Below, in pieces: positions 32,240-40,197 of a DNA stretch of 57,332 nt. The stretch is from positions 14,248 through 71,579 of the forward strand of contig DGWC01000097.1 in NCBI GenBank assembly GCA_002395135.1, in the 5' to 3' direction. The stretch comes from Prevotella sp. UBA4268 (GTDB lineage: Bacteria > Bacteroidota > Bacteroidia > Bacteroidales > Bacteroidaceae). A program made the translations under genes and the position numbers. Numbering within the stretch: position 1 is the stretch's first letter; every line of letters starts with the position of its first letter. The notes below the pieces were generated by a model that did no database searches, was not told the DNA's origin, and saw nothing but the letters and a program-made list of their open reading frames with translations.

Positions 32240-32445
32240 ATGGAGATATAAAAGAACAAACGACATAAAGGAATAGCGTCCGCTTTTCAATCTTGTTTTC
32301 CGAAATCGGCAAAATAGAAGAAAACAGCAAGAGTGAAGATGGATGCCTGCGCTCAGCGTGGGCACATTACTCGTTCAAAGCTGTTTGGGTCATTTGCCGA
32401 TACCCGGAAAACATAGACGAAGTGATTGTCCACGTTTTTCTTTTT
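32240..32445 (+). ncRNA. Candidate structured RNA, copy 2
   Basis: The same rod as the copy near 11461, with different stem sequences: TGTTTTCCG (32294-32302) pairs with CGGAAAACA (32405-32413), ATCGGCAAA (32305-32313) with TTTGCCGAT (32393-32401), AAACAGC (32322-32328) with GCTGTTT (32380-32386), GAGT (32331-32334) with ACTC (32369-32372), and the apical GCCTGCGC (32345-32352) with GCGTGGGC (32356-32363). The shared 5' block is GGAATAGCGTCCGCTT (32270-32285) and the 3' block ATTGTCCACGTTTTTC (32425-32440). I see no promoter of its own; it could be read through from higBA or processed. Confidence 0.65.
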
Positions 32446-32706
32446 GTCTCTAATTGAAACAAAAAAATGCAGCAGACATGATTCACTACAAGGGGTTGCT
32501 GAAAGAATTCTCTGTTATTAAAGATGTCTTTTCTATCATCATTGATATTGTTGATCGAAACGTAAAATTCATCAAGCGACGTCCCTTGTACATAACACTT
32601 CAAATAGTGTCGCTGATAAATTAAGCAAACCTGCCGATCTAAAGGCAAAAGATATTTTAACCGAAAAAGAATCAGTGTTCAATAATCAAAACTATTAAAC
32701 TTATAA
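32446..32706. other. AT-rich stretch without a clear gene
   Basis: No convincing gene. A minus-strand frame overlapping the RNA (32367-32648) is hydrophilic and unrecognised. The sequence is much richer in A+T than the core genes, in line with an acquired segment around HigBA. Confidence 0.4.
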
Positions 32707-33402
32707 ATTATAAAGATATTATTATTTGCTTTTGCTACATTAGTTATTACAGAATGTGGAAACAAAGTTCAGCAGCCAAAAGTTGTGGAGGAAGATAACT
32801 CAATCAATCTTCCTGAATACGTCCTTCTAAGAACAGAAGAACCACAAGTTTCATCTGATGGTCACATTTCCACAGGCCAGAATCTTGTATATAATATAGA
32901 GATAGACCACCCATTGCAGAAGGACAGCCTTGAACTCTTACAGGATTATTTTATCCAAAAGGGAGAGAAGGATTTTGTCGGGATAAACAAAATCATTGTC
33001 CGTACTTATCTGAAAGGAACAGCAATACATGGAACGCCTTATGCGTCACTGAATCTTGTTGCTGGAAAGAAGGAAACTCTAATCAATGAAGAAGCATTGA
33101 ATATAGAAGAACTTTCACAGGAAGATTCTTCTGATGAAAAGGTAAAAGAAGTTGCTGACCCAATAGTCGGAAAATATTTTTGCAATAGAACTCATGACAC
33201 CTACGTATTCAATTCTGACAAAACAGGATTCTTTACCATACAAGGTGGTGGCCCATCCACATTTACTTGGAAATGTTCAGGGAGCAATGTGACAATCGAA
33301 TATGAGGCTTTTGGTGAACAGAAACTGAAGTTTGACCAAAGATCTGAGACTATTACAGAGAAGTCAGAGTCATTTGGAGTATTGGTGTTTAATAAGCAGT
33401 AA
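32707..33402 (+). CDS. Putative exported or lipoprotein gene lacking an ATG start
   Basis: The frame opens after TAA at 32704 with ATT ATA AAG and reads a signal-like segment (KILLFAFATLVITECGNK) followed by a 205-residue mature part. No ATG, GTG or TTG precedes the hydrophobic segment; GTG at 32785 would give a cytoplasmic protein. The cysteine has glutamate at -1, unusual for a lipobox. The C-terminal domain (YFCNRTHDTYVFNSDKTGFFTIQGG...STFTWKCSGSNVTIEY) is lipocalin-like, a fold common in small Bacteroidetes lipoproteins. Either a rare ATT/ATA start is used or the gene is beginning to decay. It is AT-rich like the HigBA region. Confidence 0.55.
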   Translation: MIKILLFAFATLVITECGNKVQQPKVVEEDNSINLPEYVLLRTEEPQVSSDGHISTGQNLVYNIEIDHPLQKDSLELLQDYFIQKGEKDFVGINKIIVRTYLKGTAIHGTPYASLNLVAGKKETLINEEALNIEELSQEDSSDEKVKEVADPIVGKYFCNRTHDTYVFNSDKTGFFTIQGGGPSTFTWKCSGSNVTIEYEAFGEQKLKFDQRSETITEKSESFGVLVFNKQ

Positions 33403-33632
33403 CATTTTGCATTTAACTTACGATTATTATTCCTATCATTGCGACATCGCGCAACTAGCAATTCCGAATCAGGCAAAAACTGACGACACCTGATGAGTAT
33501 GAACGTTGCGAAATGCGACTTTGTTATATCCGACACCATTTTTCAGTCGAATTGACTCTATAGCCTCCTGCCCGGCTGTCCGCTTCGGCAAGAAAACATG
33601 GTTCTTCTTGCGGCTTTCTTGATTTTTATTCG

Positions 33633-33640
33633 TAATTTTG
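33633..33640 (+). promoter_or_regulatory. -7 element of the dGTPase gene
   Basis: TAATTTTG, with transcription expected near 33647, nine bases before the ATG at 33656. Confidence 0.6.
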
Positions 33641-33655
33641 CAGAAAATAATCAAC

Positions 33656-34993
33656 ATGGACTGGAACAAACTCATTTCCTATAAGCGGCTCGGACAGGAA
33701 AGCCGCCACAGCGAGCGCCACGACGACCGCACAGAATTCAAGCGCGACTACGACCGGCTGATCTTCTCGGCACCCTTCCGCCGCATGCAGAACAAGACAC
33801 AGGTGTTCCCCCTGCCGGGCAGCATCTTCGTGCACAACCGACTCACCCACTCGCTCGAAGTGGCCAGCGTGGGCATGTCGCTGGGCAACGACGTGGCCAA
33901 TATCCTCATCGGCCGCGAGCCCGCACTGCAGCAGTCGCTGCTGCCCCACATCGGAACCATTGTAAGCACGGCATGCCTGGCCCACGACATGGGTAACCCC
34001 CCATTTGGGCATAGCGGCGAAAAAGCCATTCAGGCCTTCTTCACCGAGGGCGGAGGAGCAGCACTGCGCAGCCTGCTCACTCCTGAATTCTGGAGCGACA
34101 TCACCCATTTCGAAGGCAATGCCAACGCCTTCCGACTGCTCACCCACCGCTTCAAGGGGCGCCGCGACGGCGGTTTCGTGATGACCTACGCCACACTCGC
34201 CGCCATCGTGAAATACCCGTTCTCATCAATGGCAGCAGGAAAGAAAGGCAAATTCGGGTTCTTCGGTTCCGAGCAGGCCATCTACGAGCGCATCGCCCAG
34301 GAACTGGGCATCCGCAAACTGTCGGCCGAGGGGGAGCCGCTGCGCTATGCGCGCCATCCGCTGGTCTATCTGGTGGAGGCCGCCGACGACATCTGCTACG
34401 AGATTATGGACATTGAGGACTCCCACAAACTGAAGATTCTCACCTTCGACGAAACGGCTGACATGCTGCTCGGATTCTTCGAGGAGCACGACCGCCAGCA
34501 GATTCTCAGGCGCATCACCGACGAAGGCATCACCGACGACAACGAGAAAGTGATCTACATGCGCGCCTGCGTCATCGGAAAACTGGAGAACGAATGTGTG
34601 AAAGTGTTTGCCGACCACGAGCAGCAGATACTCAGCGGCACCTTCGAAGGCAGCCTCATCGACCATATCAGCACGCGCCAGCACGAGGCCTACCGCCGCT
34701 GCACTGCCATCTCGGTGAAGAAAATATACAACAGCCGCCCCGTGCTCGACGTGGAACTGTCAGGATATAAAATCATTGAAACGCTCATGGAAAGCCTCAC
34801 CGAGGCCGCCGTGCACCCGGAGAAGTTCCACTCCCAGCAACTCATACGCCGCTTCAGCAGCCAGTATGACATCTGCAGCCCGTCGCTCGAAGACCGCATC
34901 ATGGCCGTTATCGACTATATCAGCGGCATGACCGACGTGTATGCCCTCGACATTTACCAGAAAATCAATGGCATCAGCCTGCCCATCGTATAG
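33656..34993 (+). CDS. dgt: Deoxyguanosine triphosphate triphosphohydrolase (HD family)
   Basis: This enzyme splits dNTPs (classically dGTP) into deoxynucleoside and triphosphate. The 445-residue protein has the HD-domain metal ligands HNRLTHSLEV (first His, about residue 61), CLAHDMGNPPFGHSGE (HD, about 110-125) and a later DDICYEIMDIEDSH (about 245). Early KRDYDRLIFSAPFRRMQNKTQV is typical of dNTPases. The ATG at 33656 is chosen because the -7 box lies just upstream. Small hairpins (TACCCC/GGGGTA, CCATTG/CAATGG) separate its end from the convergent serpin gene. Confidence 0.93.
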   Translation: MDWNKLISYKRLGQESRHSERHDDRTEFKRDYDRLIFSAPFRRMQNKTQVFPLPGSIFVHNRLTHSLEVASVGMSLGNDVANILIGREPALQQSLLPHIGTIVSTACLAHDMGNPPFGHSGEKAIQAFFTEGGGAALRSLLTPEFWSDITHFEGNANAFRLLTHRFKGRRDGGFVMTYATLAAIVKYPFSSMAAGKKGKFGFFGSEQAIYERIAQELGIRKLSAEGEPLRYARHPLVYLVEAADDICYEIMDIEDSHKLKILTFDETADMLLGFFEEHDRQQILRRITDEGITDDNEKVIYMRACVIGKLENECVKVFADHEQQILSGTFEGSLIDHISTRQHEAYRRCTAISVKKIYNSRPVLDVELSGYKIIETLMESLTEAAVHPEKFHSQQLIRRFSSQYDICSPSLEDRIMAVIDYISGMTDVYALDIYQKINGISLPIV

Positions 34994-35046
34994 TCGTTAC
35001 CCCCAAATGGGGTACAGGGGCGCACCCATTGACAAAGGCCAATGGA

Positions 35047-36357
35047 CTACTCTCCCGTATACTTTCCCATAAAGAACACCACGTTGCTGCCCCGCTCCGT
35101 GATGAGATAGACAAAGGGGCGGTCGGCATGGAACTCCACCTTGCGCGGCTCGGCAGGTTTTGACGGAGCGATGCTGGTGGTATAGTTGACACCCGCTATT
35201 GTCACGGCGGCAGCCTTCGAGCCCGTTTCGTTCACCTCTATCTTGGCCAGTTGCTTCATCATGCTCACATAGAGCGTGCCATGCTCAGCCATCTTCGTGA
35301 GTTCGGCAGTGTTCCAGTCAAACATCTGGCGGATGCCCATCTGCTGCAGCACTTCGATCAAAGGAATATCAGAATACGTGTCCCAGCGCGGCACCTTCAC
35401 GTCCACCTCGCACGCTTCCTCATGCAACTCCTCGGGCCAAAGGCTCTTTTCGTGCGACATTTCATGGCGAAGGCGCTCCAGCACATTGTCAAGGCTCTTC
35501 CCCTCCTTGGGCAGCAGCAGCCGCATGCAGAAGTCGCCGTTGCCGTAGGGCAGAGAAATAGAGGTATAGTCGCCCGACTCACCATACGTGGCCAGCACCT
35601 TCTGGTGCATCATGTCCACCTTCTTCTTTCCCGACGGTGCGCGGAAATCGGCCTTCTGCGTGAGTTTCTCATCGAATTTCTCCGCCCAGTCGGCCTTGAA
35701 ATAGATAGCGTTGAGCAGATACATCACCACATCCTTAGAGAATTCATCATCAGAGAGAATCTGGGGAATCATGCTGTGGGTCTTTTCCTTGCACCAGTCA
35801 TTGATCCTGTCCACATTCCTCACGTTACTGAAATCCATGTCCTCCACCTTCGCCTCGTAATATTTCTCCATCTCCTGCTGATAAGGCTGGGCAATCTTTC
35901 CAATGCTGTTGTTCACGAAGATACTGTTGCCTATCTCAAGCGTCACCTTCGGATCCACCTGGGGAGCCGACTTAATGAGGTTCTCGCAGTAGGCATTCAC
36001 AGCCGTGGCATCGGCGTTGCCGAATCCCAATGCGTTCTGGATTTCCTTCTGCGTGTTGCCCTCAGCGCCTGCGTTCAGCATGCCCAGCACGTAGGTAACG
36101 CTCAGCGGCGAGCAGAAAGTGCTCTTGTTGCCGTTGGTCTCGCTGATGTTGCGGAACAGGTTGAGCGAGAATATATTGTTGGCATTTACAAAACTGCGCT
36201 GCTCGCTGGTCAACTGGATGGTCTTCTCAGGATACAGCATGTTGACCGCGCCCGCATCTCCGTTAATCATTTCATCTTTGTCGGAAGAGCAAGATGCCAG
36301 TGCCGTTGCCAGCACGAGCAGCCCCATAACAATCTTACAAGTCATTCTCATTTGCAT
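35047..36357 (-). CDS. Serpin-family lipoprotein
   Basis: Serpins trap serine or cysteine proteases by a conformational change after cleavage of a reactive loop. This 436-residue protein has a lipobox (LASC, about residues 20-23), so it should be anchored to the cell surface or periplasm. Serpin landmarks are NIFSLNLFRNIS, STFCSPLSVTYVLGMLNAGAEGNTQKEI, LLNAIYFKADWAEKF, the loop hinge VNETGSKAAAVT (about 374-385) and FHADRPFVYLITERGSNVVFFMGKY. The hinge retains small residues, as in inhibitory serpins. Bacteroidetes serpins are proposed to block host or competitor proteases; the target here is unknown. Confidence 0.93.
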   Translation of the reverse strand: MQMRMTCKIVMGLLVLATALASCSSDKDEMINGDAGAVNMLYPEKTIQLTSEQRSFVNANNIFSLNLFRNISETNGNKSTFCSPLSVTYVLGMLNAGAEGNTQKEIQNALGFGNADATAVNAYCENLIKSAPQVDPKVTLEIGNSIFVNNSIGKIAQPYQQEMEKYYEAKVEDMDFSNVRNVDRINDWCKEKTHSMIPQILSDDEFSKDVVMYLLNAIYFKADWAEKFDEKLTQKADFRAPSGKKKVDMMHQKVLATYGESGDYTSISLPYGNGDFCMRLLLPKEGKSLDNVLERLRHEMSHEKSLWPEELHEEACEVDVKVPRWDTYSDIPLIEVLQQMGIRQMFDWNTAELTKMAEHGTLYVSMMKQLAKIEVNETGSKAAAVTIAGVNYTTSIAPSKPAEPRKVEFHADRPFVYLITERGSNVVFFMGKYTGE

Positions 36358-36657
36358 AGTCTACGATATTTTGTTTATGAAAATAACAACAGAATGGACA
36401 GAATCTTGCACCGCTTTATGTTAATAAAACCAAATAAAAAGGCCCTTCACGTACATTCACCTATTGTCCATTCCACGCATGATGCCTTGACAAAAGTTCC
36501 TTTATAGGCAAAAAATATTGGTCATCCTCATCAATTTAACAGGGCAAGTTGGCTGTAATTGCTGGAAAAGTTGTAAATTTGCATTGCTGATTATCGCCTT
36601 TCGGGGTTAATGTAGTTAATGAAACAGAGCATTACAGAACTTATTATCACATTCAAC
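36358..36657. other. Intergenic region between divergent serpin and DUF6624 genes
   Basis: AT-rich. It contains TAAATTTG at 36574-36581, the probable -7 box of the plus-strand gene. I see no clear box for the serpin gene and no other structure. Confidence 0.45.
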
Positions 36658-38055
36658 ATGCGAAACAACAAGACCGCCAAGGGCGGTGCAATCTCCTGCC
36701 ATCTACATGGTGGTGCCACACAAACGAAGAACATTATTGCAATCTTGACATTGCTCTTGCTCGCATGGATGCTTGCGGGCTGCAAGTCAAATCATATAAC
36801 GGAACAGCAACGGTTTGAGAGAAGCGTTCTGAAAGAGTTGCCTTTTCGTGTTGATTCCATCCGTTGGTTCACCTCTGGCAACATGCCAGCATTCAGGTTT
36901 TCCAATGCTGAATACGCCCATGCCAGACCAGATGCAGAAATCCGTCCCGACGGCGATTATTGGGTTTGCAACCTGTTTGATGACCAACCGCCTGCGCATC
37001 AGGCCAAAGAGAATATCTGGCGCAACGTGTTGGTATCGAAAAAGAACCAGCGCGTGGTGTGCATAGACCGATACCTGCAGCAGGGAAGGACGACGGGCTA
37101 CTGCTACGTGTTGCAGAGCGAAAGGAAAGAATATCCCACCTACGGCACCTTCCAATGGGACGTGAGCGACTCTCGCAACATCGAGATGGTGGGCGTGATG
37201 CTTGACGACTTGAAGGAATTGGCTTTGAAACGTCACCGGCTGAATGAAACCGAATGGACATGCCCTGCCTCGCAAGATGATTACTGGAGAATCATTTTCC
37301 ATGCCGATTCGCTATTTGATGCACGCCTCTACAACGAGGCTCGCCAGGCGTATGACCTTGCCTTCTCAGATAATCGCTATATACTACCCAGTCAACTGTC
37401 TACAACGGCAAACAAGATGGCCTCCATCGGCGACAGCCAAGCGGCACTGGCCTATTTGTGCCACCGTCTGGCCATGGAGAAGGATTATTATGAGGATCCG
37501 TTGATGAGCCCATGCACAGAACTTAACGACACATTCAAGGTGAGGAGCCATCAGTGGCATTACGACTTGGAACTCAAAAAGACGCTGGAAAATATCTTTG
37601 AGCGTGACCAGTACGACCGACTGCTATGGTCGCAGGCCGCGAAGAATAATCCAGCCAATGCCAGACGGAATGAACGGCTTGCCCGCCGCGCACTGATGAC
37701 CGACAGCCTAAACCTTGTACGTGTGGCCGAAATCCTTTCGAAACACGGATTCCCACGCAAGGACGTAGTGGGCGATTTTGGCAATCAAGCCGTGTGGCTT
37801 GTCTTCCAGCATGCCAGTCTGGATTATCAGCAAAGGTTCTTGCCACAAATGGAGGCTGCCGTGTCTCGTGGTGACATCGCACCCGTATTCCTTGCATTGC
37901 TTCGCGACCGCATTGACGTGCGCGAGGGCAGGCCCCAGCGATATGGCACCCAAACTGATGGCAAGGGGAACCTCGCTCCGCTATTGGATGCATCACGCGT
38001 GAACCAATGGCGACAGGAAGTGGGACTTCCTGCCCTGGAACAGTTTGGCGAATGA
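36658..38055 (+). CDS. DUF6624-type lipoprotein
   Basis: A 465-residue protein with an unusually long hydrophilic N-terminus before the signal helix NIIAILTLLLLAWMLAGC (cysteine near residue 42). An ATG at 36619 would lengthen it by 13 more residues. The middle contains TPR-like helices (DARLYNEARQAYDLAFSD, GDSQAALAYLCHRLA). The last 140 residues carry the pattern NQAVWLVFQHASLDYQQRFLPQMEAAVSRGDIAPVFLALLRDRIDVREGRPQRYGTQ, which I recognise as DUF6624, a domain of unknown function. The gene stands alone and ends about 100 bases before repeat array 3. Confidence 0.7.
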   Translation: MRNNKTAKGGAISCHLHGGATQTKNIIAILTLLLLAWMLAGCKSNHITEQQRFERSVLKELPFRVDSIRWFTSGNMPAFRFSNAEYAHARPDAEIRPDGDYWVCNLFDDQPPAHQAKENIWRNVLVSKKNQRVVCIDRYLQQGRTTGYCYVLQSERKEYPTYGTFQWDVSDSRNIEMVGVMLDDLKELALKRHRLNETEWTCPASQDDYWRIIFHADSLFDARLYNEARQAYDLAFSDNRYILPSQLSTTANKMASIGDSQAALAYLCHRLAMEKDYYEDPLMSPCTELNDTFKVRSHQWHYDLELKKTLENIFERDQYDRLLWSQAAKNNPANARRNERLARRALMTDSLNLVRVAEILSKHGFPRKDVVGDFGNQAVWLVFQHASLDYQQRFLPQMEAAVSRGDIAPVFLALLRDRIDVREGRPQRYGTQTDGKGNLAPLLDASRVNQWRQEVGLPALEQFGE

Positions 38056-38159
38056 GTTCATGATTCACGGGAGTTGACGGCCATTCATGGTTCCATTATT
38101 CATCATAAACACGATTAGGCATTTGCGTTTCCATCTTCATTTGATTACTTTTCACCTGC

Positions 38160-38460
38160 AAAAGCACTGCTTTGGTGCATCGGAACCTGCGCCCCAGAAA
38201 GCATGTCATTACGCTGCTTGCTGCAGAGTGTCGCTTTTGATACGCGAAACTGATGCTTTGGAGCATTCATACTATAGTAGCAGAAAAGTAATTTAATGTA
38301 ATTTGCTGAGTAAATTAACTTAATTTGAAAAGCAAATTAATATAATTTGCGCGGTAAATTAATATAATTTGCTGAACGGTTCCAGCCAAACGAAACGGCC
38401 AAATCATAGGTTTGGCGACTGAAAAGCAATGGTATGAAGATTGAAAAGCAATGGTTTAGA
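38160..38460. repeat. 22-bp palindromic repeat array 3: the longest, both unit types
   Basis: Four AT-rich units begin at 38288, 38310, 38332 and 38354, 22 bp apart. Second-type palindromes share the register: AAACTGATGCTTT (centre 38253) and ACTATAGT (about 38275) upstream, AAATCATAGGTTT (38407), AAAGCAATGGTAT (38429) and AAAGCAATGGTTT (38451) downstream. Further left are AGAGTGTCGCTTT (38231) and, slightly out of register, the perfect palindrome AAAGCACTGCTTT (38161-38173). The array lies between two convergent gene ends. Confidence 0.85.
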
Positions 38461-38516
38461 CAGCGCAAGCCACCGCATCAACGTCTGCGCCGCGCAACCC
38501 AAGCCCGCGGAAATGC

Positions 38517-38552
38517 CAATAAAACAAGAGAGCGGCACCCGATGTACCGCTC
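38517..38552 (-). terminator. Terminator of aldA
   Basis: GAGCGGCAC (38530-38538) pairs with GTACCGCTC (38544-38552) with one mismatch. On the minus strand it is followed by TTGTTTTATT, 17 bases past the aldA stop. Confidence 0.75.
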
Positions 38553-38568
38553 CCTTGCAGAGAATTGA

Positions 38569-40008
38569 TTACTCGTAGTGTGTGTCGAGATAGACCACCT
38601 TGGTGACGAGATATTCCTCCATACCATGCTTGCCGTCGGCACCACCGATGCCGCTCTTCTTCACGCCGGCATGGAAGCCTTGGATGGCCTCGAAGTGCAT
38701 GCGGTTGATATAGGTCTCGCCGAACTCGATTTCGCGGCAGATGCGGGTGGCGGTATCGATGTCCTTTGTGAACACGCTCGATGCCAGACCGTATTCGCAG
38801 TCGTTGGCCCACTCAATCACCTGGTCGATGTTGTCGAACTCAACGAGCGGCAGCACCGGACCGAAGGTCTCCTCATGGATGATGTCCATGTCCTGCGTGC
38901 AGCAGTCGAGCACCGTGGCGGGATAGAAATAGCCCTTGCCGCCCACGGGTTTGCCGCCGCAAAGCACCTTGGCTCCCTGCTCCACGGCATGGTTCACCTT
39001 CTTCGTTACGCTCTCCAGGGCAGCCTTCTCAACGAGCGGGCCCATGTCAACGTCCTTGTCAATGGCGGGGTTGCCGTAGCGGACAGCCTCGAATTTCTTC
39101 ACGATGATGTCGGTGAAGGCCTTCTTCACGTCCTTATGCACATAGACGCGCTCGGCGTTGTTGCAGATCTGTCCCGTGTTGCCGATGCGGCTTTCCAGAA
39201 TGGCCTGTGCTGCCAACTCCAGATCGGCATCGGGGAATACGATGGCAGGAGCCTTGCCGCCCAACTCCAGACTCACCTTGGTGATGTTGGGAGCAGCGGC
39301 CTCCATAATCTTCACACCGGCACCTACAGAACCCGTGAGGCTCACGATGCCCACCTTGGGATGGCTGGCCAGGGCGTTGCCTACCACGGAGCCCTTACCC
39401 GTAACCACGTTGAACAGACCTGCGGGCAGTCCGCTATCGTGAACCACCTTGCATATTTCGCAGCAGTTCTCGGGAGTGATCTGAGCCGGTTTGATGACAA
39501 TGGAGCAGCCCGTGATGAGGGCAGCAGCAGCCTTGCGGGCGATGAGGAAGAAGGGGAAGTTCCACGGCAGGATGCCGGCAGCCACACCGATGGGCTTCTT
39601 CACCAGAATCATGGTCTCATTGGGCGCATCGCTCTGAATCACCTCGCCCTCGATGCGGCGCGCAAACTCAGCCATATAGTCGAAATAGGTGGCGGTAACG
39701 CCTACCTCAGTGGCAGCGAGCGCCTGTGTCTTGCCCTGCTCGCGCACCAGAATCTCCTGGAATTTGTCGAAGTTGGCACGGATGCCGTCGGCAATCTTGT
39801 GCAGATAGACGGCGCGCTCGGCAGCAGGCACCTTGGCCCATTTCTTCTGAGCCACATAGGCAGCCTCCACGGCTTCGTTCACATCGTCCACCGTTCCAGC
39901 GGGCTGGCGGCTCGTCACCTCCTCGGTGCTGGGGTTCAACACTTCAATCCACTCTCCTGAACGGCTCTCAACGAACTGGCCGTTGATGTACATTTTCAAG
40001 TCTTTCAT
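38569..40008 (-). CDS. aldA: Aldehyde dehydrogenase, lactaldehyde/glycolaldehyde type
   Basis: The 479-residue NAD-dependent enzyme oxidises a small aldehyde to its acid. It resembles E. coli AldA along its whole length: MYINGQFV at the start, FDYMAEFARRIEGEVIQSDAPNE, GILPWNFPFFLIARK, TGSVGAGVKIMEAAAPNITKVSLELGGKAP with the catalytic Glu near 250, GQICNNAERVYV with the catalytic Cys near 281, HEETFGPVLP and INRMHFEAIQGFHAGVKKSGIGGADGKHG near the end. AldA works in fucose and rhamnose catabolism by oxidising L-lactaldehyde; that role here is inferred. Its promoter lies within a perfect 13-bp inverted repeat, so it is probably tightly regulated. Confidence 0.9.
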   Translation of the reverse strand: MKDLKMYINGQFVESRSGEWIEVLNPSTEEVTSRQPAGTVDDVNEAVEAAYVAQKKWAKVPAAERAVYLHKIADGIRANFDKFQEILVREQGKTQALAATEVGVTATYFDYMAEFARRIEGEVIQSDAPNETMILVKKPIGVAAGILPWNFPFFLIARKAAAALITGCSIVIKPAQITPENCCEICKVVHDSGLPAGLFNVVTGKGSVVGNALASHPKVGIVSLTGSVGAGVKIMEAAAPNITKVSLELGGKAPAIVFPDADLELAAQAILESRIGNTGQICNNAERVYVHKDVKKAFTDIIVKKFEAVRYGNPAIDKDVDMGPLVEKAALESVTKKVNHAVEQGAKVLCGGKPVGGKGYFYPATVLDCCTQDMDIIHEETFGPVLPLVEFDNIDQVIEWANDCEYGLASSVFTKDIDTATRICREIEFGETYINRMHFEAIQGFHAGVKKSGIGGADGKHGMEEYLVTKVVYLDTHYE

Positions 40009-40065
40009 ACGCGTAGTTTAATTATTAGTTTTGATTTGATAAACGTAGTTTGTAATAAATTGTTA

Positions 40066-40116
40066 CAAAGATAAAAGTTTTTCGCGAAAGAAACAAAATT
40101 CTCTCGCGAAAAACTT
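40066..40116 (-). promoter_or_regulatory. aldA promoter with a 13-bp inverted repeat bracketing the -33 box
   Basis: AAGTTTTTCGCGA (40075-40087) and TCGCGAAAAACTT (40104-40116) are perfect inverted copies 16 bases apart. The minus-strand -7 box TATCTTTG (40066-40073) abuts one arm, and the -33 TTG (40094-40096), 20 bases away, sits in the spacer between the arms. A dimeric regulator bound here would cover the promoter. The repeat could also form a hairpin in RNA from the upstream SusCD operon. Confidence 0.75.
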
Positions 40117-40142
40117 ATGATTTATGATTTATTTAAACTTCT

Positions 40143-40184
40143 GCCGCCAGGCGCAAAGAATTCAGGCCTTTGCGCTGACGGCGG
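40143..40184 (-). terminator. Hairpin behind the second SusD gene, likely terminator
   Basis: GCCGCCAGGCGCAAAG pairs with CTTTGCGCTGACGGCGG around a short loop, just past the SusD stop. The T-run on the minus strand is weak, so termination may be partial. Confidence 0.5.
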
Positions 40185-40197
40185 GGAGTCTGCGCAC

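Noticed and set aside
32367..32648. Minus-strand 93-codon frame opposite RNA copy 2
   Set aside because: It crosses the paired arms of the RNA, has no recognisable domain, and no counterpart frame exists at copy 1.
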